A stretch of 64,000 bases of DNA from Spongilla lacustris. Lineage: Eukaryota; Porifera; Demospongiae; Spongillida; Spongillidae. Below are positions 19,817-31,177 of this stretch, in pieces. The position numbers and the translations under genes are program-made. The stretch spans positions 7,836,849-7,900,848 of the forward strand of contig OX442431.1 of assembly GCA_949361645.1 (NCBI GenBank), read 5' to 3'. A model generated the notes under the pieces. That model made no database searches, had not been told where the DNA came from, and saw nothing but the letters and a program-made list of their open reading frames with translations. Positions within the stretch are counted from its first letter, which is position 1. Each line of letters starts with the position of its first letter.

Positions 19817-22800
19817 ATGGAAGAGACCGCTAGTGATGGCGGCCCGCGCATTGGCAAGTCCAAAGGTTTACCACCGGTCGTCCAACCCAAGCCAACCAAG
19901 GGTCCATCAAACCCGTCGGGCAGTGCAGATGCGGAAGGAGAAAACGGAGAAGGCTCTAATGACGAGGTATACTGGCATGTGCGGAGGTGCACGTGTTCGA
20001 TGTGTGGGTGTGAGTAAAGGTGTAGGCATGTCCTGGTGACATGTGTGCCCGGTGTTTGCGAGTTCCAGAGAAAATAGCTTGTCGTACAAAATTAGGCAAT
20101 ACTTGGCCAAGGAATCACTGCATTATTGGAAGCATGAGGCCATGTTTGTGTCTGGTTGCCTTGTGAAAACGAAGGGATAGTAAATTCTTATCTTTTGGGA
20201 TGGAGTTAGGCTGCCTTTGGTCTGTAAGGATATGGAGTTAGGCTGCCTTTGGTATGTAAGAATATGGAGTTAGGCTGCCTTTGGTCTGTGAGGATATGGA
20301 GTTAGGCTGCCTTTGGTATGTAAGGATATGGAGTTAGGCTGCCTTTTGTACTTGTATGGTTTGGGGAGGAGGGCCATCATTAAGGAGTTGTGGGAGGGGC
20401 TACACCGGCTTGATGATGTCATCATGTGTTAAATCCCTTTAGGATAGCCCAGGACCGATGATTGTGCTGAATGAGGACAGTCTTAGGGAGTTCAGCAAGA
20501 TTGCTGACTTTGACTTCAACTTGGTGGTGAGTGCAAACATGGAGGTGCAGCACTCCCTGCCCTTTGCCACATTACTGTGTTTTTGTTTAAGCCTGAATTA
20601 GTGACCACAATTGAATCATTTGGTTGGATGATAGATGGGCTGCTCTTTCCTTTGGTACAGCTTCTTTGCATAGAAATTCATCTTCGGATGGATGCAGTGT
20701 TAAAAGGTTTATTTGCGTTGTCAGGGGGCTCTAAGTAAATTAGCAACTGAGGAGACCAAGTTGATCAGTGCATATCTGACACCTTGTATCTAGTCTGTCA
20801 CCTTGTGTGCAATGTGTGCATGTGTAATGATGTAGTTCAGCAATTGTTGGTTTATGGAACAAGAGATAGTTGTGTGCGATAGTGTTCTTTGGTTGTAGGA
20901 ACAGGTTTAATGACTGCACATGTGTTACAGTGGTGGTAGTGGTGACAGTGGTGGTAGTGGTGACAGTGGTGGTAATGGTGGTTGGTATTGAGCTGTGATT
21001 AAATATCTCTCCTCTTTTTCTGTCCTGTAATTTCTTATAAAGCAATCACAAGTTTCTGCTTCATTTCGTCAGTCAAACATTTAAACTTGGTATATAAACC
21101 AAAGCCATGTATAGATTTTTGAGTAGGTGTGTGGTTACCCACCAGTTGTTTACAATACACAGGGCGACTTCCTGACGACGTGTCACATACAACCCAAATG
21201 AATATGGGTAAAAGTTCAGTAATTCTTTAGTTTACTGATAGTTTACTGAACTTCATTTGAGTTGCATGTGACAAGTCGACCTGTGTATGCCGGCCTTTAG
21301 ATAGACCTTCACTATAGAGGTTTGTGGTGGGGCCATCACTACATATCTGTGGGGGCCATACCTAGAGGTCTGTGGGGGCCATACCTAGAGGTCTGTGGGG
21401 GCCATACCTAGAGGTCTGTGGGGGCCGTACCTAGAGGTCTGTGGGGGCCATACCTAGAGGTCTGTGGGGGCCGTACCTAGAGGTCTGTGGGGGCTGTACC
21501 TAGAGGGCTGTGGGGGCCATACCTAGAGGTCTGTGGGGGCCATACCTAGAGGTCTGTGGGGGCCGTACCTAGAGGTCTGTGGGGGCCATACCTGCATGGG
21601 CACGTACAAAGTTGTGAATCACATTGCATTAGGATTCAGGCTATCTTTGTACAGTCTTCATCATATCTTTAGAATTATTAATTTTGAGAGACTCAAGTTT
21701 CATAAAGAATTGCTTCTAAATGATACATCAGAGAGTTTTGATGACTAAGACTTCTGTGTGAAGTCAATCTGACACACTTTGATCTGAAAACCGTTACAGC
21801 AATTTGTTAGGTACATCACTGCAATTAATAGGCCTAATAGGGCCTCACTCACAAAGCATGCCTCCAGATGTGTTACAGTATTGTAGCTGTTCCCAGGGTG
21901 TTGGGTTACGTTATGATATAATCATCTTTGTAGTTATAGTCATTCAAAGTTAAATTCAGTTTTTCCACACTGCAGTATAGCGTCATCTGTTTGGTGTGTT
22001 ATATTTGTACATGTGGTTTTTGTGGTATTGTGATGTGTGTGTGGGGGATTTTATGTGTGGTGCACATGTGTACCAAGTGCCTAGTTGAGTGTAGTGGTGA
22101 CACTGTTGCTTTATAAGGAAGTATGAAACTTTGCATAGATCTGCAGTTTTGAGGGTAAAAGGGTTAACAGGGTTGATTTGAAGGTAAAAGGGTTAACAGG
22201 GTTGGTAAAAGGGTTAACAGGGTTGATTTGAAGGTAAAAGGGTTAACAGGGTTGGTAAAAGAGTTAACAGGGTTGATTTGAAGGTAAAAGGGTTAACAGG
22301 GTTGGTTTGAAGGTAAAAGGGTTAACAGGGTTGGTTTGAAGGTAAAAGGATTAACAGGGTTGGTTTGAAGGTAAAAGGGTTAACAGGGTTGGCTTGAGGG
22401 TTAACAGGGTTGGCTTGAGGGTTAACAGGGTTGGCTTGAGGGTTAACAGGGTTGGTTGGTAGTTGTTTCCTAAATATGCCCACTAATGCTACATTTGTTG
22501 GACACATTAGGCTAGGAGCCTGCCTACCTCACACACTAGGCTAGCAGCCTGCCTACCTCACACACTAGGCCTACCTCACACACTAGGCTAGCAGCCTGCC
22601 TACCTCACACACTAGGCCTACCTCACACACTAGGCTAGCAGCCTGCCTACCTCACACACTAGGCCTACCTCACACACTAGGCTAGCAGCCTGCCTACCTC
22701 ACACACTAGGCCTACCTCACACACTAGGCTAGGAGCCTGCCTACCTCACACACTAGGCTAGGAGCCTGCCTACCTCACACACTAGGCTAGCAGCCTGCCT

Positions 22801-25800
22801 ACCTCACACACTAGGCTAGCAGCCTGCCTACCTCACACACTAGGCTAGGAGCCTGCCTACCTCACACACTAGGCTAGCAGCCTGCCTACCTCACACACTA
22901 GGCTAGCAGCCTGCCTACCTCACACACTAGGCTAGCAGCCTGCCTACCTCACACACTAGGCTAGCAGCCTGCCTACCTCACACACTAGGCTAGGAGCCTG
23001 CCTACCTCACACACTAGGCTAGGAGCCTGCCCACCTCACACTGATACTTCATGTATGCAGAGTAAATGATGACATTACATGGTTGGTGTGAGGTTCAAGG
23101 TGGCTGTCATCTCCTTCATCACTGCTGACAACCATTTACACTTGTGGGCATAACATGTTACCAAACCATATTGCATCAGGGCACTAAGAGGTACCATTAG
23201 CACACCATGTTCTCTTGTGTTGACACAGCCGTTAAAATGTCCAAGCATTATTGGGGAACCTTACCGTCTGCTTATTGAAACCATTAGGGTTGTAGGCGGT
23301 GAGGATTGATAAGGGGAGGGGGTAGAGGTGAGGGGAGGGGGTAGAGGTGAGGGGAGGGGGTAGAGGTGAGGGGAGGGGGTAGAGGTGAGGGGAGGGGGTA
23401 GAGGTGAGGGGAGGGGGTAGAGGTGAGGGGAGGGGGTAGAGGTGAGGGGGTAGAGGTGAGGGGAGGGGGTAGAGGTGAGGGGAGGGGGTAGAGGTGAGGG
23501 GAGGGGGTAGAGGTGAGGGGAGGGGGTAGAGGTGAGGGGAGGGGGTAGAGGTGAGGGGAGGGGGTAGAGGTGAGGGGAGGGGGTAGAGGTGAGGGGAGGG
23601 GGTAGAGGTGAGGGGAGGGGGTAGAGGTGAGGGGAGGGGGTAGAGGTGAGGGGAGGGTAGAGGTGAGGGGAGGGGGTAGAGGTGAGGGGAGGGGGTAGAG
23701 GTGAGGGGAGGGGGTAGAGGTGAGGGGAGGGTAGAGGTGAGGGGAGGGATAGAGGTAAGGGGAGGGTAGAGGTGAGGGTAAAGGTATTGGGAGGGGTAGA
23801 GGTGAGGGGAGGGATAGAGGTAAGGGGAGGGGTAGAGGTGAGGGGAGGGTAGAGGTGAGGGGAGGGTAGAGGTGAGGGGGAGGGTAGAGGTGAGGGGGAG
23901 GGTTGAGGGGAGGGTAGAGGTGAGGGTGAGAGGGTAGAGGTGAGGGGAGGGTAGAGGTGAGGGGAGGGGTAGAGGTAAGGGGAGGGTAGAGGTAAGGGGA
24001 GGGTAGAGGTAAGGGGAGGGTAGAGGTAAGGGGAGGGTAGAGGTAAGGGGAGGGGGTAGAGGTGAGGGGAGGGTAGAGGTGAGGGGAGGGATAGAGGTGA
24101 GGGGAGGGTAGAGGTGAGGGGAGGGTAGAGGTGAGGGGAGGGTAGAGGTGAGGGGAGGGTAGAGGTGAGGGGAGGGGGTAGAGGTAAGGGGAGGGTAGAG
24201 GTAAGGGGAGGGTAGAGGTAAGGGGAGGGTAGAGGTAAGGGGAGGGTAGAGGTAAGGGGAGGGTAGAGGTAAGGGGAGGGTAGAGGTAAGGGGAGGGTAG
24301 AGGTAAGGGGAGGTAACGGGAGGGGGTAGAGGTGAGGGGAGGGGGTAGAGGTAAGGGGAGGAGGATTGCAGTAAAGAGTGGAATCATACCAGACTTCATG
24401 TCAATAGGTATAGAGAGGCACTCTATAAAGAGGCACTCTATAAAGAGGCACTCTAGATACCCTGTTACTGATTCCTTCACCTTTCTTTCTAAAGTTCCCT
24501 TATGCCCCCCTCTGTGGGTTCCCTTATGCCCCCCTCTGTGGGTTTCCTTATGCCCTCCTCCTTATGCCCCCCTCTGTGGGTTCCCTTATGCCCCCCTTTG
24601 TGGGTTCCCTTATGCCCTCCTCTGTGGGTTCCCTTATGCCCTCCTCTGTGGGTTCCCTTAAACCAGTATGTGTTCTTTGTATGTATAGATGCGCCAGCAG
24701 CTGCTTGATGTCACAGCACAGAAGGACAAGGCAGCTCTCAGCATGTCCAAGGGCTTGCAGAACCGTCGTCTGCCAAGTCACCTGGTCCCCAGGATTCCTG
24801 ACGATTATTCTGAGAGCCGCAGGAGACGGTTTACCAATGATGAGGGCATCTCAGCGCATCCAGCGAAGACCCCCAAGTATTCTCATGACGATGCCAACTA
24901 CACTGTGGCTCCTGAACTTACCGAAGCTGAGAAACACGAGAAGGTATGTATGCTTTAAAGGTGTATTGTAGTGTGAGTGGGCGAGTAACGTGTAATGGAG
25001 TTGGGAGGGCTGTGTTGAAGGTCCAGTCTTTTTTTGGAATGTTCCAATACACTGTACATTGAAGGTGTTGTGCAACCTTTTCCCTGACAACACACGCACA
25101 CATTCACCAGATGATGGCAAAGATTGGTGTATCACAGGGTAACCCCTTAGCAGGTTTGGCAAACTTGCTGAAGATGGGGAGGGGTACGCCATCGTCACCC
25201 AAATCGCCTGCCAAGTCCCCAGCCCCACCTTCCAAAAAGCCCCTAAAGTCACCACTTCTGAGCCAGTCGACAAGTGAGGTGGCTATTAGCGGCACAGCTT
25301 CCTCGAGGTCACCCTTCAAGTTCCTTCATCGGTCTCCCTCTAGTCGCTCAGGTCAAAGCAAAAAATCCTCCAGAGAGAGCAGTCCTGATCTCATTAGCAA
25401 AGAAGGTTCATCAGAGGACTTGCGTTCAGACACATCCAGCCTTGGCAGCATGGCGGTGCATTCTACACTGAGGGAAGAATCTCTTCCTCCTCCATCACCA
25501 CTCTCTCTACCGCCCAAGGAGCCTGCTGTAAGCATGCCGATTTCACCACCTGACACCTCCACAAAGCCAGAGCTCAGATTGTCACCTCCTCGGGGTAAGT
25601 CTTCCAGAGACAGTATCATCTTCAAAGAAGCTGCCATGCCTACTCTCTTTGCCGGGGATGATTCGGCTCTCTTTGCAAGTGCAGAGCTCCAGGCGTTGCT
25701 AGGCAAGGGTACAGAGGACAAGCAGACAAGTAAGAGCACCTCTGACGCAGTGTTGGACGAAAGCACAAAGAAGCCTGATCCCATCCGGCCTGGGGACCCA

Positions 25801-28800
25801 GCACAGAGAGAAGAGAAACATGGTAAGAAGCCAAAACCACGTTCTTCCTTAGACACCCTCACCAGATATCAGGGGCTGCAGACTCCTGAACGATCCCCGA
25901 AGCCAAAATCTAAGCTTAGGGATCAATTGTCACGTTACGAGTCAGCTACTAAGTTAGCTGGTGATCAGAAGCCAGCAAGCAGCATAGAGTCAGAGGGGAA
26001 GGGGGTGCAGTCTGAACCGGCCCACAGTACTGGTGCTGCAAAGGATGAGGTCAAAGCAGATACAGCAACTGATAAGACAAAAAAGCTTGGTTTGTTTGAC
26101 GAGCCATTTGACCTACAAAAGAGAAGTGAAGCGAAGCCTCCTTCAGCAAAATCGCCAGCTCAGTCCCCAGCTCACAAGAGAGAGGCAAAAAAGAAGGCCC
26201 TACTGCATTTTGACAGTGGTGAGGATGATGGTGGTCAGCTCTTCAAAAGTGACGAACAAAATTTGAAGGGAAAGGCTAAAATTGTAGATCTGTTTGAAGA
26301 TGAGAAAGAAAAGAAGTCGCTAGAAGTAAGAGATAGAGAGGCCCAGGAAGAGAGGAAGGCCCAGGAAGAGAGGAAGGCGCAGGAAGAGAGGAAGGCCCAG
26401 GAAGAGAGGAAGGCGCAGGAAGAGAGGAAGGCCCAGGAAGAGAGGAAGGCGCAGGAAGAGAGGAAGGCCCAGGAAGAGAGGAAGGCGCAGGAAGAGAGGA
26501 AGGCCCAGGAGGAGAGGAAGGCCCAGGAGGAGAGGAAGGCCCAGGAAGAGAGGAAGGCCCAGGAAGAGAGGAAGGCCCAGGAAGAGAGGAAGGCCCAGGA
26601 AGAGAGGAAGGCCCAGGAAGAGAGGAAGGCCCAGGAAGAGAGGAAGGCCCAGGAAGAGAGGAAGGCGCAGGAAGAGAGGAAGGCCCAGGAGGAGAGGAAG
26701 GCCCAGGAGGAGAGGAAGGCCCAGGAAGAGAGGAAGGCCCAGGAAGAGAGGAAGGCCCAGGAAGAGAGGAAGGCCCAGGAAGAGAGGAAGGCGCAGGAAG
26801 AGAGGAAGGCCCAGGAGGAGAGGAAGGCCCAGGAAGAGAGGAAGGCCCAGGAAGAGAGGAAGGCGCAGGAAGAGAGGAAGGCGCAGGAAGAGAGGAAGGC
26901 GCAGGAAGAGAGGAAGGCCCAGGAAGAGAGGAAGGCCCAGGAACAGAGGAAGGCCCAGGAAGAGAGGAAGGCCCAGGAAGAGAGGAAGGCGCAGGAAGAG
27001 AGGAAGGCCCAGGAAGAGAGGAAGGCCCGGGAAGAGAGGAAGGCACAGGAAGAGAGGAAGGCCCAGGAAGAGAGGAAGGCGCAGGAAGAGAGGAAGGCCC
27101 AGGAAGAGAGGAAGGCCCGGGAAGAGAGGAAGGCACAGGAAGAGAGGAAGGCCCAGGAAGAGAGGAAGGCCCAGGAAGAGAGGAAGGCAAAGGCCCAGGA
27201 AGATACAGTAACTGATAAGACAAAAAGGCTTGGTTTGTTTGATGAACCAGTCGAAGCTAAGCCTCCTGCAGCAAAATCGCCAGCTCAGTCCCCAGCTCAC
27301 AAGAGCGAAGCAAAAAAGAAGGCTCTACTGCTGTTCGAGGATGATGACGATGATCAGCTGTTCAAAAGTGACCATCAAAGACACAGTGGGGAGCGAGTAG
27401 GAGAAAACCAAGCAGAGTCTGGGCACCAGTCAAGGTCAGAACAAGATGTAAAGGTGGCTGAAAGGACACCCAGTGGCCTGCATCAAACTGCCGGGGAGGG
27501 GAAAGAAGTTAAAGTGTCTTCTGGCGCTCTGCTTGAAGAAGGGGAAGGACTTTCCAGCAGCTCTACCGTTGGATTGAAAGATGAACAAAATTTGAAGGGA
27601 AAGGCTAAAATTGTAGATCTGTTTGAAGACGAGAAAGAAAAGAAGTCACTAGAAGTAAGAGATAGAGAGGCCCAGGAAGAGAAAGCTCAGACCAAGTCTC
27701 CAGAAAAAAGTTCAGAACTGAGCAGCAATGTGACCACTGAACCAATGCTGAACGAAAAGACTGTGAAGGGATCAGACCAACCAAATGTTCATGAGAAGAC
27801 TCCCAATGATGTACGTGATAAGGAGGAAACAGCAGTACCTGCTTGGAGGCTGAGGCTTCTTGAACAGAAGGCTGCTAAGCAAGCCACCCCTGGTGTGTCT
27901 GATACCTCAACAGCAGTACTGAAGAGTACCACCAAAGATGTGTCTGACAAGGCTCCACCCACCAAGACTGTCTCTGTAAAAGGCGATTCTAAACTATTGA
28001 GCACCAAGAACATGTTTGAGAAGGATGAAGAGATTCCAGACTGGAGGCAGAAGATACGAGACAGAAAAGCATCAAAGCAGGCACAGCAGCAGGCAGATAC
28101 CACTGCAAAAGAAGGTTCACCAGACCAGCCGAAGGCAGCACAAGGTTCTGAGCATGCAATGGAGGCTGAAGACGCTACTGGTGCAAGGTCCACAACCATA
28201 TCAGGACCACCCAGTGATGATCCTCTGGGAGTATCAAGACAGTTAAAATCCACTGAAGTTGTAGTCACTGAAGGCAAGAGGAGATCTCTCACCCCTGTGC
28301 AGACCACCCCACCTGCTGCTGGTAGCAGGTCTCCAGAAAAGGTTTCTCGGGCTGCATCTAGTGGAAAAGGTGACTATCCAAAGATGAACAACAAGAACAT
28401 GTTTGAGAAGGATGAAGAGATTCCAGACTGGAGGCAGAAGATGCGGGACAGAAAGACATCAAAGCAGGCACAGCAGCAGGCAGATACCACTGCAAAAGAA
28501 GGTTCACCAGACCAGCCGAAAGCACTACAAGGTTCTGAGCATGCAATGGAGACTGAAGACGCTACTGGTGCAAGGTCCACAACCATATCAGGACCGTCAG
28601 GCAGTGACCCCTTGGGAGTATCGGTTGAGGTGACAAAGTCAGTTGAGGCCACTGGAGATAAAGAAAGATCTCTCACACCTGCTCAGACCACACCCACCCC
28701 AGTAGCAAAATCCCCAGAAAGAAGGCCTTTCCGAGCTGCATCCGTTGGTAAGGGAGATGTAAGAGTAGCTCCAATTGGGAAGAAGGAGGAGGAGCCTGAA

Positions 28801-29878
28801 TGGAGACAAAGGCTGCGGGAAAGAAAGGTTGCCAGGCAGCAGGAGACCATTTTAGCAAAGGAGGATGGACCGAATGATCGGAAACTGTCCCAGGATGTTG
28901 GAGCATTGCAGAAGGTGACAGGAGATGCACCCACCCAGAAACCCACCACTGATCTTGTTGGCAAGGATATTGTAACAGAAGAAAAGGTAGGGGTACCACT
29001 AGGCAGCACAAATCATGAGAACGCTGACGAGAGGGCAGCAGGTTCGCCGTCACATGACAACGGGAAGCCTGTGAAACCGCGCGTCTCCGTTACTGTGATG
29101 ATACGCAAGACGAGCAGGACCACATCTCCAGTTAGTGTGGCAGGTCCTTCCAGTCCAGAAGGTGGCAGTTCAGCTGATACGAGGGAGAGGCTGCTGTCTC
29201 CTGAGACAGAGGGGAGTGCCATGAAACAGTCTGAAGAGGGGGGCAAGTCAAAGGAGCCTGCCAAGGATGCAAACAATGAGGAGGAAGATGAGGACGTATT
29301 TGCGGATACTTCCAAGCCCATCAAGAGGCAGGTGTCGCCAGAACTGATGGTGTCCGATACTGGTACCGGGGTTACTAGGACGGCATCCGGTTCCCGCCAC
29401 AGCAGCACTTCATCAGAGGGCTCTGAAAGCCGCCACACCCCGACATCCATGACAACCAAGACGCCAGAGCCAGAGGCCTCCTCATTACCAAAGTGGAAGA
29501 GGGACCTGTTGGACCGCAAAAAGACAAGTACACCAGCTGCTCCTGCAGCCACGCCCAAGCCTGCTGCTGTGACTGCATCACATGACCAAACGCCGCCTTG
29601 GAAACGTGACTTGCTCTCTAAGAAGAAAGAGAAGGGTTCAAGGGAGGAAACCAATGCTAAGGTATGTACAGTGTGACTAGTAGCCTTTTAACAAAATATT
29701 TTTTTAAATAATAAAAATCCATTTGTAGAAAGGTCCAGAGCCCACCCCATCGACCATGACTGGTGTGGATAGCCCAGCTGCCAGGCGACGTGAGGAAAAG
29801 AAAGATGCAAAGAAAGAAGTTCCCGCTTTTTTGGCAGAATTTCAAACCAAGAAGAAGCATACACCTGGCGCCAAATGA
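19817..29878 (+). CDS. 1729-aa disordered protein with repeated W(R/K) motifs and a 47-copy AQEERK array
   Basis: Not recognised with confidence. Five exons: 19817-19966, 20443-20526, 24689-24943, 25111-29661 and 29729-29878, all phase 0. Mostly Ser/Pro/Lys/Glu-rich and presumably disordered. Residues 574-855 are 47 hexapeptides (AQEERK, rare AREERK/AQEQRK), predicted to form one long charged helix. Six copies of a Trp motif follow: PAWRLRLLEQK (about 1073), PDWRQKIRDRK (1140), PDWRQKMRDRK (1268), PEWRQRLRERK (1392), LPKWKRDLLDRK (1622) and PPWKRDLLSKKK (1658). Similar PxWKxxLLxRR motifs occur, from memory, in phostensin and taperin, PP1- and actin-associated proteins, so a cytoskeletal role is a guess. 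A module with LGLFDEP, AKSPAQSPAHK and KAKIVDLFEDEKEKKSLEVR occurs on both sides of the array. Confidence 0.8.
20180..20350. repeat. 33-bp minisatellite, intron 1 of the 1729-aa gene
   Basis: Five copies of a unit containing GGATATGGAGTTAGGCTGCC then TTTGGTATGTAA. Confidence 0.9.
20910..20980. repeat. Short GGTAGTGGTGACAGT repeat
   Basis: About four copies of a 15-bp unit in intron 2 of the 1729-aa gene. Confidence 0.8.
21340..21592. repeat. 23-bp minisatellite, intron 2 of the 1729-aa gene
   Basis: About eleven copies of TGTGGGGGCCATACCTAGAG plus GTC, with CAT/CGT/TGT variation. Confidence 0.93.
22155..22460. repeat. GGGTTAACAGGGTTG minisatellite
   Basis: Units of 20-32 bp with the shared core GGTAAAAGGGTTAACAGGGT, later shortened to GGCTTGAGGGTTAACAGGGT. 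It contains palindromic GTTAAC in every unit. Confidence 0.93.
22505..23037. repeat. 29/45-bp minisatellite with CTAGGCTAG core
   Basis: About eighteen units of CTAGCAGCCTGCCTACCTCA plus CACACTAGG; some units carry an extra CCTACCTCACACACTAGG insert, making a 45-bp higher-order form. Confidence 0.93.
23300..24360. repeat. 17-bp G-rich minisatellite (1.06 kb)
   Basis: More than 60 copies of GGGTAGAGGTGAGGGGA with TGAGG/TAAGG and 2-bp length variants. Purine-rich on the coding strand, with strong G-quadruplex potential. On the minus strand it yields an artefactual Leu/Pro/Ser frame of about 400 codons. Confidence 0.95.
24488..24662. repeat. 24-bp minisatellite upstream of exon 3
   Basis: About seven copies of CTTATGCCCCCCTCTGTGGG plus TTCC, ending 27 bp before the exon 3 acceptor at 24688. 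Confidence 0.9.
26341..27186 (+). repeat. 18-bp coding minisatellite, exactly 47 units
   Basis: In-frame 18-bp units (GCCCAGGAAGAGAGGAAG) inside the long exon of the 1729-aa protein. Unit variants are mostly silent (GCC/GCG/GCA for Ala, GAA/GAG for Glu); the few amino-acid changes are Gln to Arg and Glu to Gln. Total 846 bp with no frame disruption. Confidence 0.97.
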
Positions 29879-30215
29879 ACCCCTCCTCCCCGCTCACCTA
29901 CTTCGCATATGTATGTATATGTATATGTTTTTGCAGTTTTTGGTGCATGCCCCCTGCCCTGCTGAAATCGTATTGTAGGCGTATACCAATCTAACCTTGC
30001 GCTTAGTAATGGTTAAAAAGCAGTGGCCGTTTTAGATTTCATTTATTTTCTATTCTTATTTTTTCCCCATGTATATATGTGTTGTCGTTCGTGAATCACA
30101 TTTCCAACGGATGAATACATACTGCGCATGCGCAATAGCACGAAATGGGCGTGTGCCGTTGATACCAGTGCAGTGCTGAGAAAATACCGCCAACAACGGA
30201 TACGTTCTATCGATA

Positions 30216-31035
30216 ATGAAGCGTACAAGGAGTGAAACAACGCAGCGTCTGGTTCCGGCAAGCAGCGTGGCGCGGCTTCGACCCATGCCTGTTACAGTAT
30301 CCGGCGTTTCGTGCGTCTCAGCAACGTGGGTTCTGTTAACCTTCTTGTCGTTTGCTGGACTTGCCGTAGCAGCTGTTTTTCCGTACTGGGTCTCCAACTA
30401 TAATCGACCAAGCAACTTTACTGCACAATTCAGCACGGTAGACCTGGGTGTCTACCATTTCTGTGTCGATGCGCCGAACGGCTTCACTAACTCCAATTGC
30501 ACAACGTATTTAAGCTTTTCGCCAGATCAGACCAGAAGCTTGCAAAAGCCACTTCTCAGCAACTTTGCATTCTTCTTATCTTTCAGTGTCGTGTATGGTG
30601 TGGGCGGGGGCCTGTTATTGGTATCATTCTTCTGCGGTATTGTTGCCTTCTGCAAGCCTAGGATCAAAGCACTATCCGCCTTCGCTATTGTATTTTCTAT
30701 TCAAGTGATAGCAAGTAAGCATAACTAATATATGATACATTAATTTAGCTTGCAAATGCGCACACATCTCATATAGTTTTTAAGTGTCATTTTCCCCCGC
30801 GCCGACAGATATCTGCTTGGTTGTGGCTTTGGCGATATTTCCCTTAAGCTTCAAGTCGGACTTCTTCCAACAGTTCTGCGGTACAGAAGCTCATTTCTAT
30901 AACAAGGGCTATTGTTCGCTGGGCTGGCCGCTTTATACAGCAATGGTTGCCGCCTCTTTCTCTCTCTACCTTCCTGCCCTGGCTATATTTTCAATGAATA
31001 TCTCTGACGGATTGAGGGCGAACATTTGCTGCTAA
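30216..31035 (+). CDS. LHFPL-like tetraspan membrane protein
   Basis: Two exons, 30216-30714 and 30809-31035, phase 1, 241 aa. Four hydrophobic segments: about 30-55 (SATWVLLTFLSFAGLAVAAV followed by FPYW), 108-135, 145-180 and 210-235. The first-helix pattern (SATW near its start and FPYW at its end) and the overall length fit the LHFPL (lipoma HMGIC fusion partner-like) family, small tetraspans that act as chaperones or accessory subunits of channels and receptors in vertebrates. The extracellular loop after helix 1 has possible N-glycosylation sites NFT and NCT. Claudin/PMP22-type tetraspans are the main alternative; the W-GLW-C-C claudin signature is absent. Start could also be the later Met before TVSGVSC. 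Confidence 0.7.
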
Positions 31036-31177
31036 TTATTCAAGCACCTTACAGACCGAACTTTCAGCTACCATATAGTAGAGACATATAATACGAACGG
31101 CATGTGTACACAAAAAAAAAAAAAAAAAAAAAAAAAGTGTGACGTCATATGCAATTCATGACCCGCGGGGTAATTTG
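31036..31177. other. Short spacer with A27 run between convergent genes
   Basis: About 140 bp between the LHFPL-like stop and the TGF-beta ligand stop, holding a long A run at 31111-31135. Confidence 0.7.

Noticed and set aside
23284..24480. 398-codon Leu/Pro/Ser frame on the minus strand
   Set aside because: Compositional frame of a 17-bp G-rich minisatellite in an intron of the plus-strand gene.
26276..27300. Two minus-strand frames of over 300 codons (SSLPGP and LGLPLF types)
   Set aside because: Shadows of the plus-strand AQEERK coding array; the plus frame has flanking non-repetitive coding sequence and splice sites.
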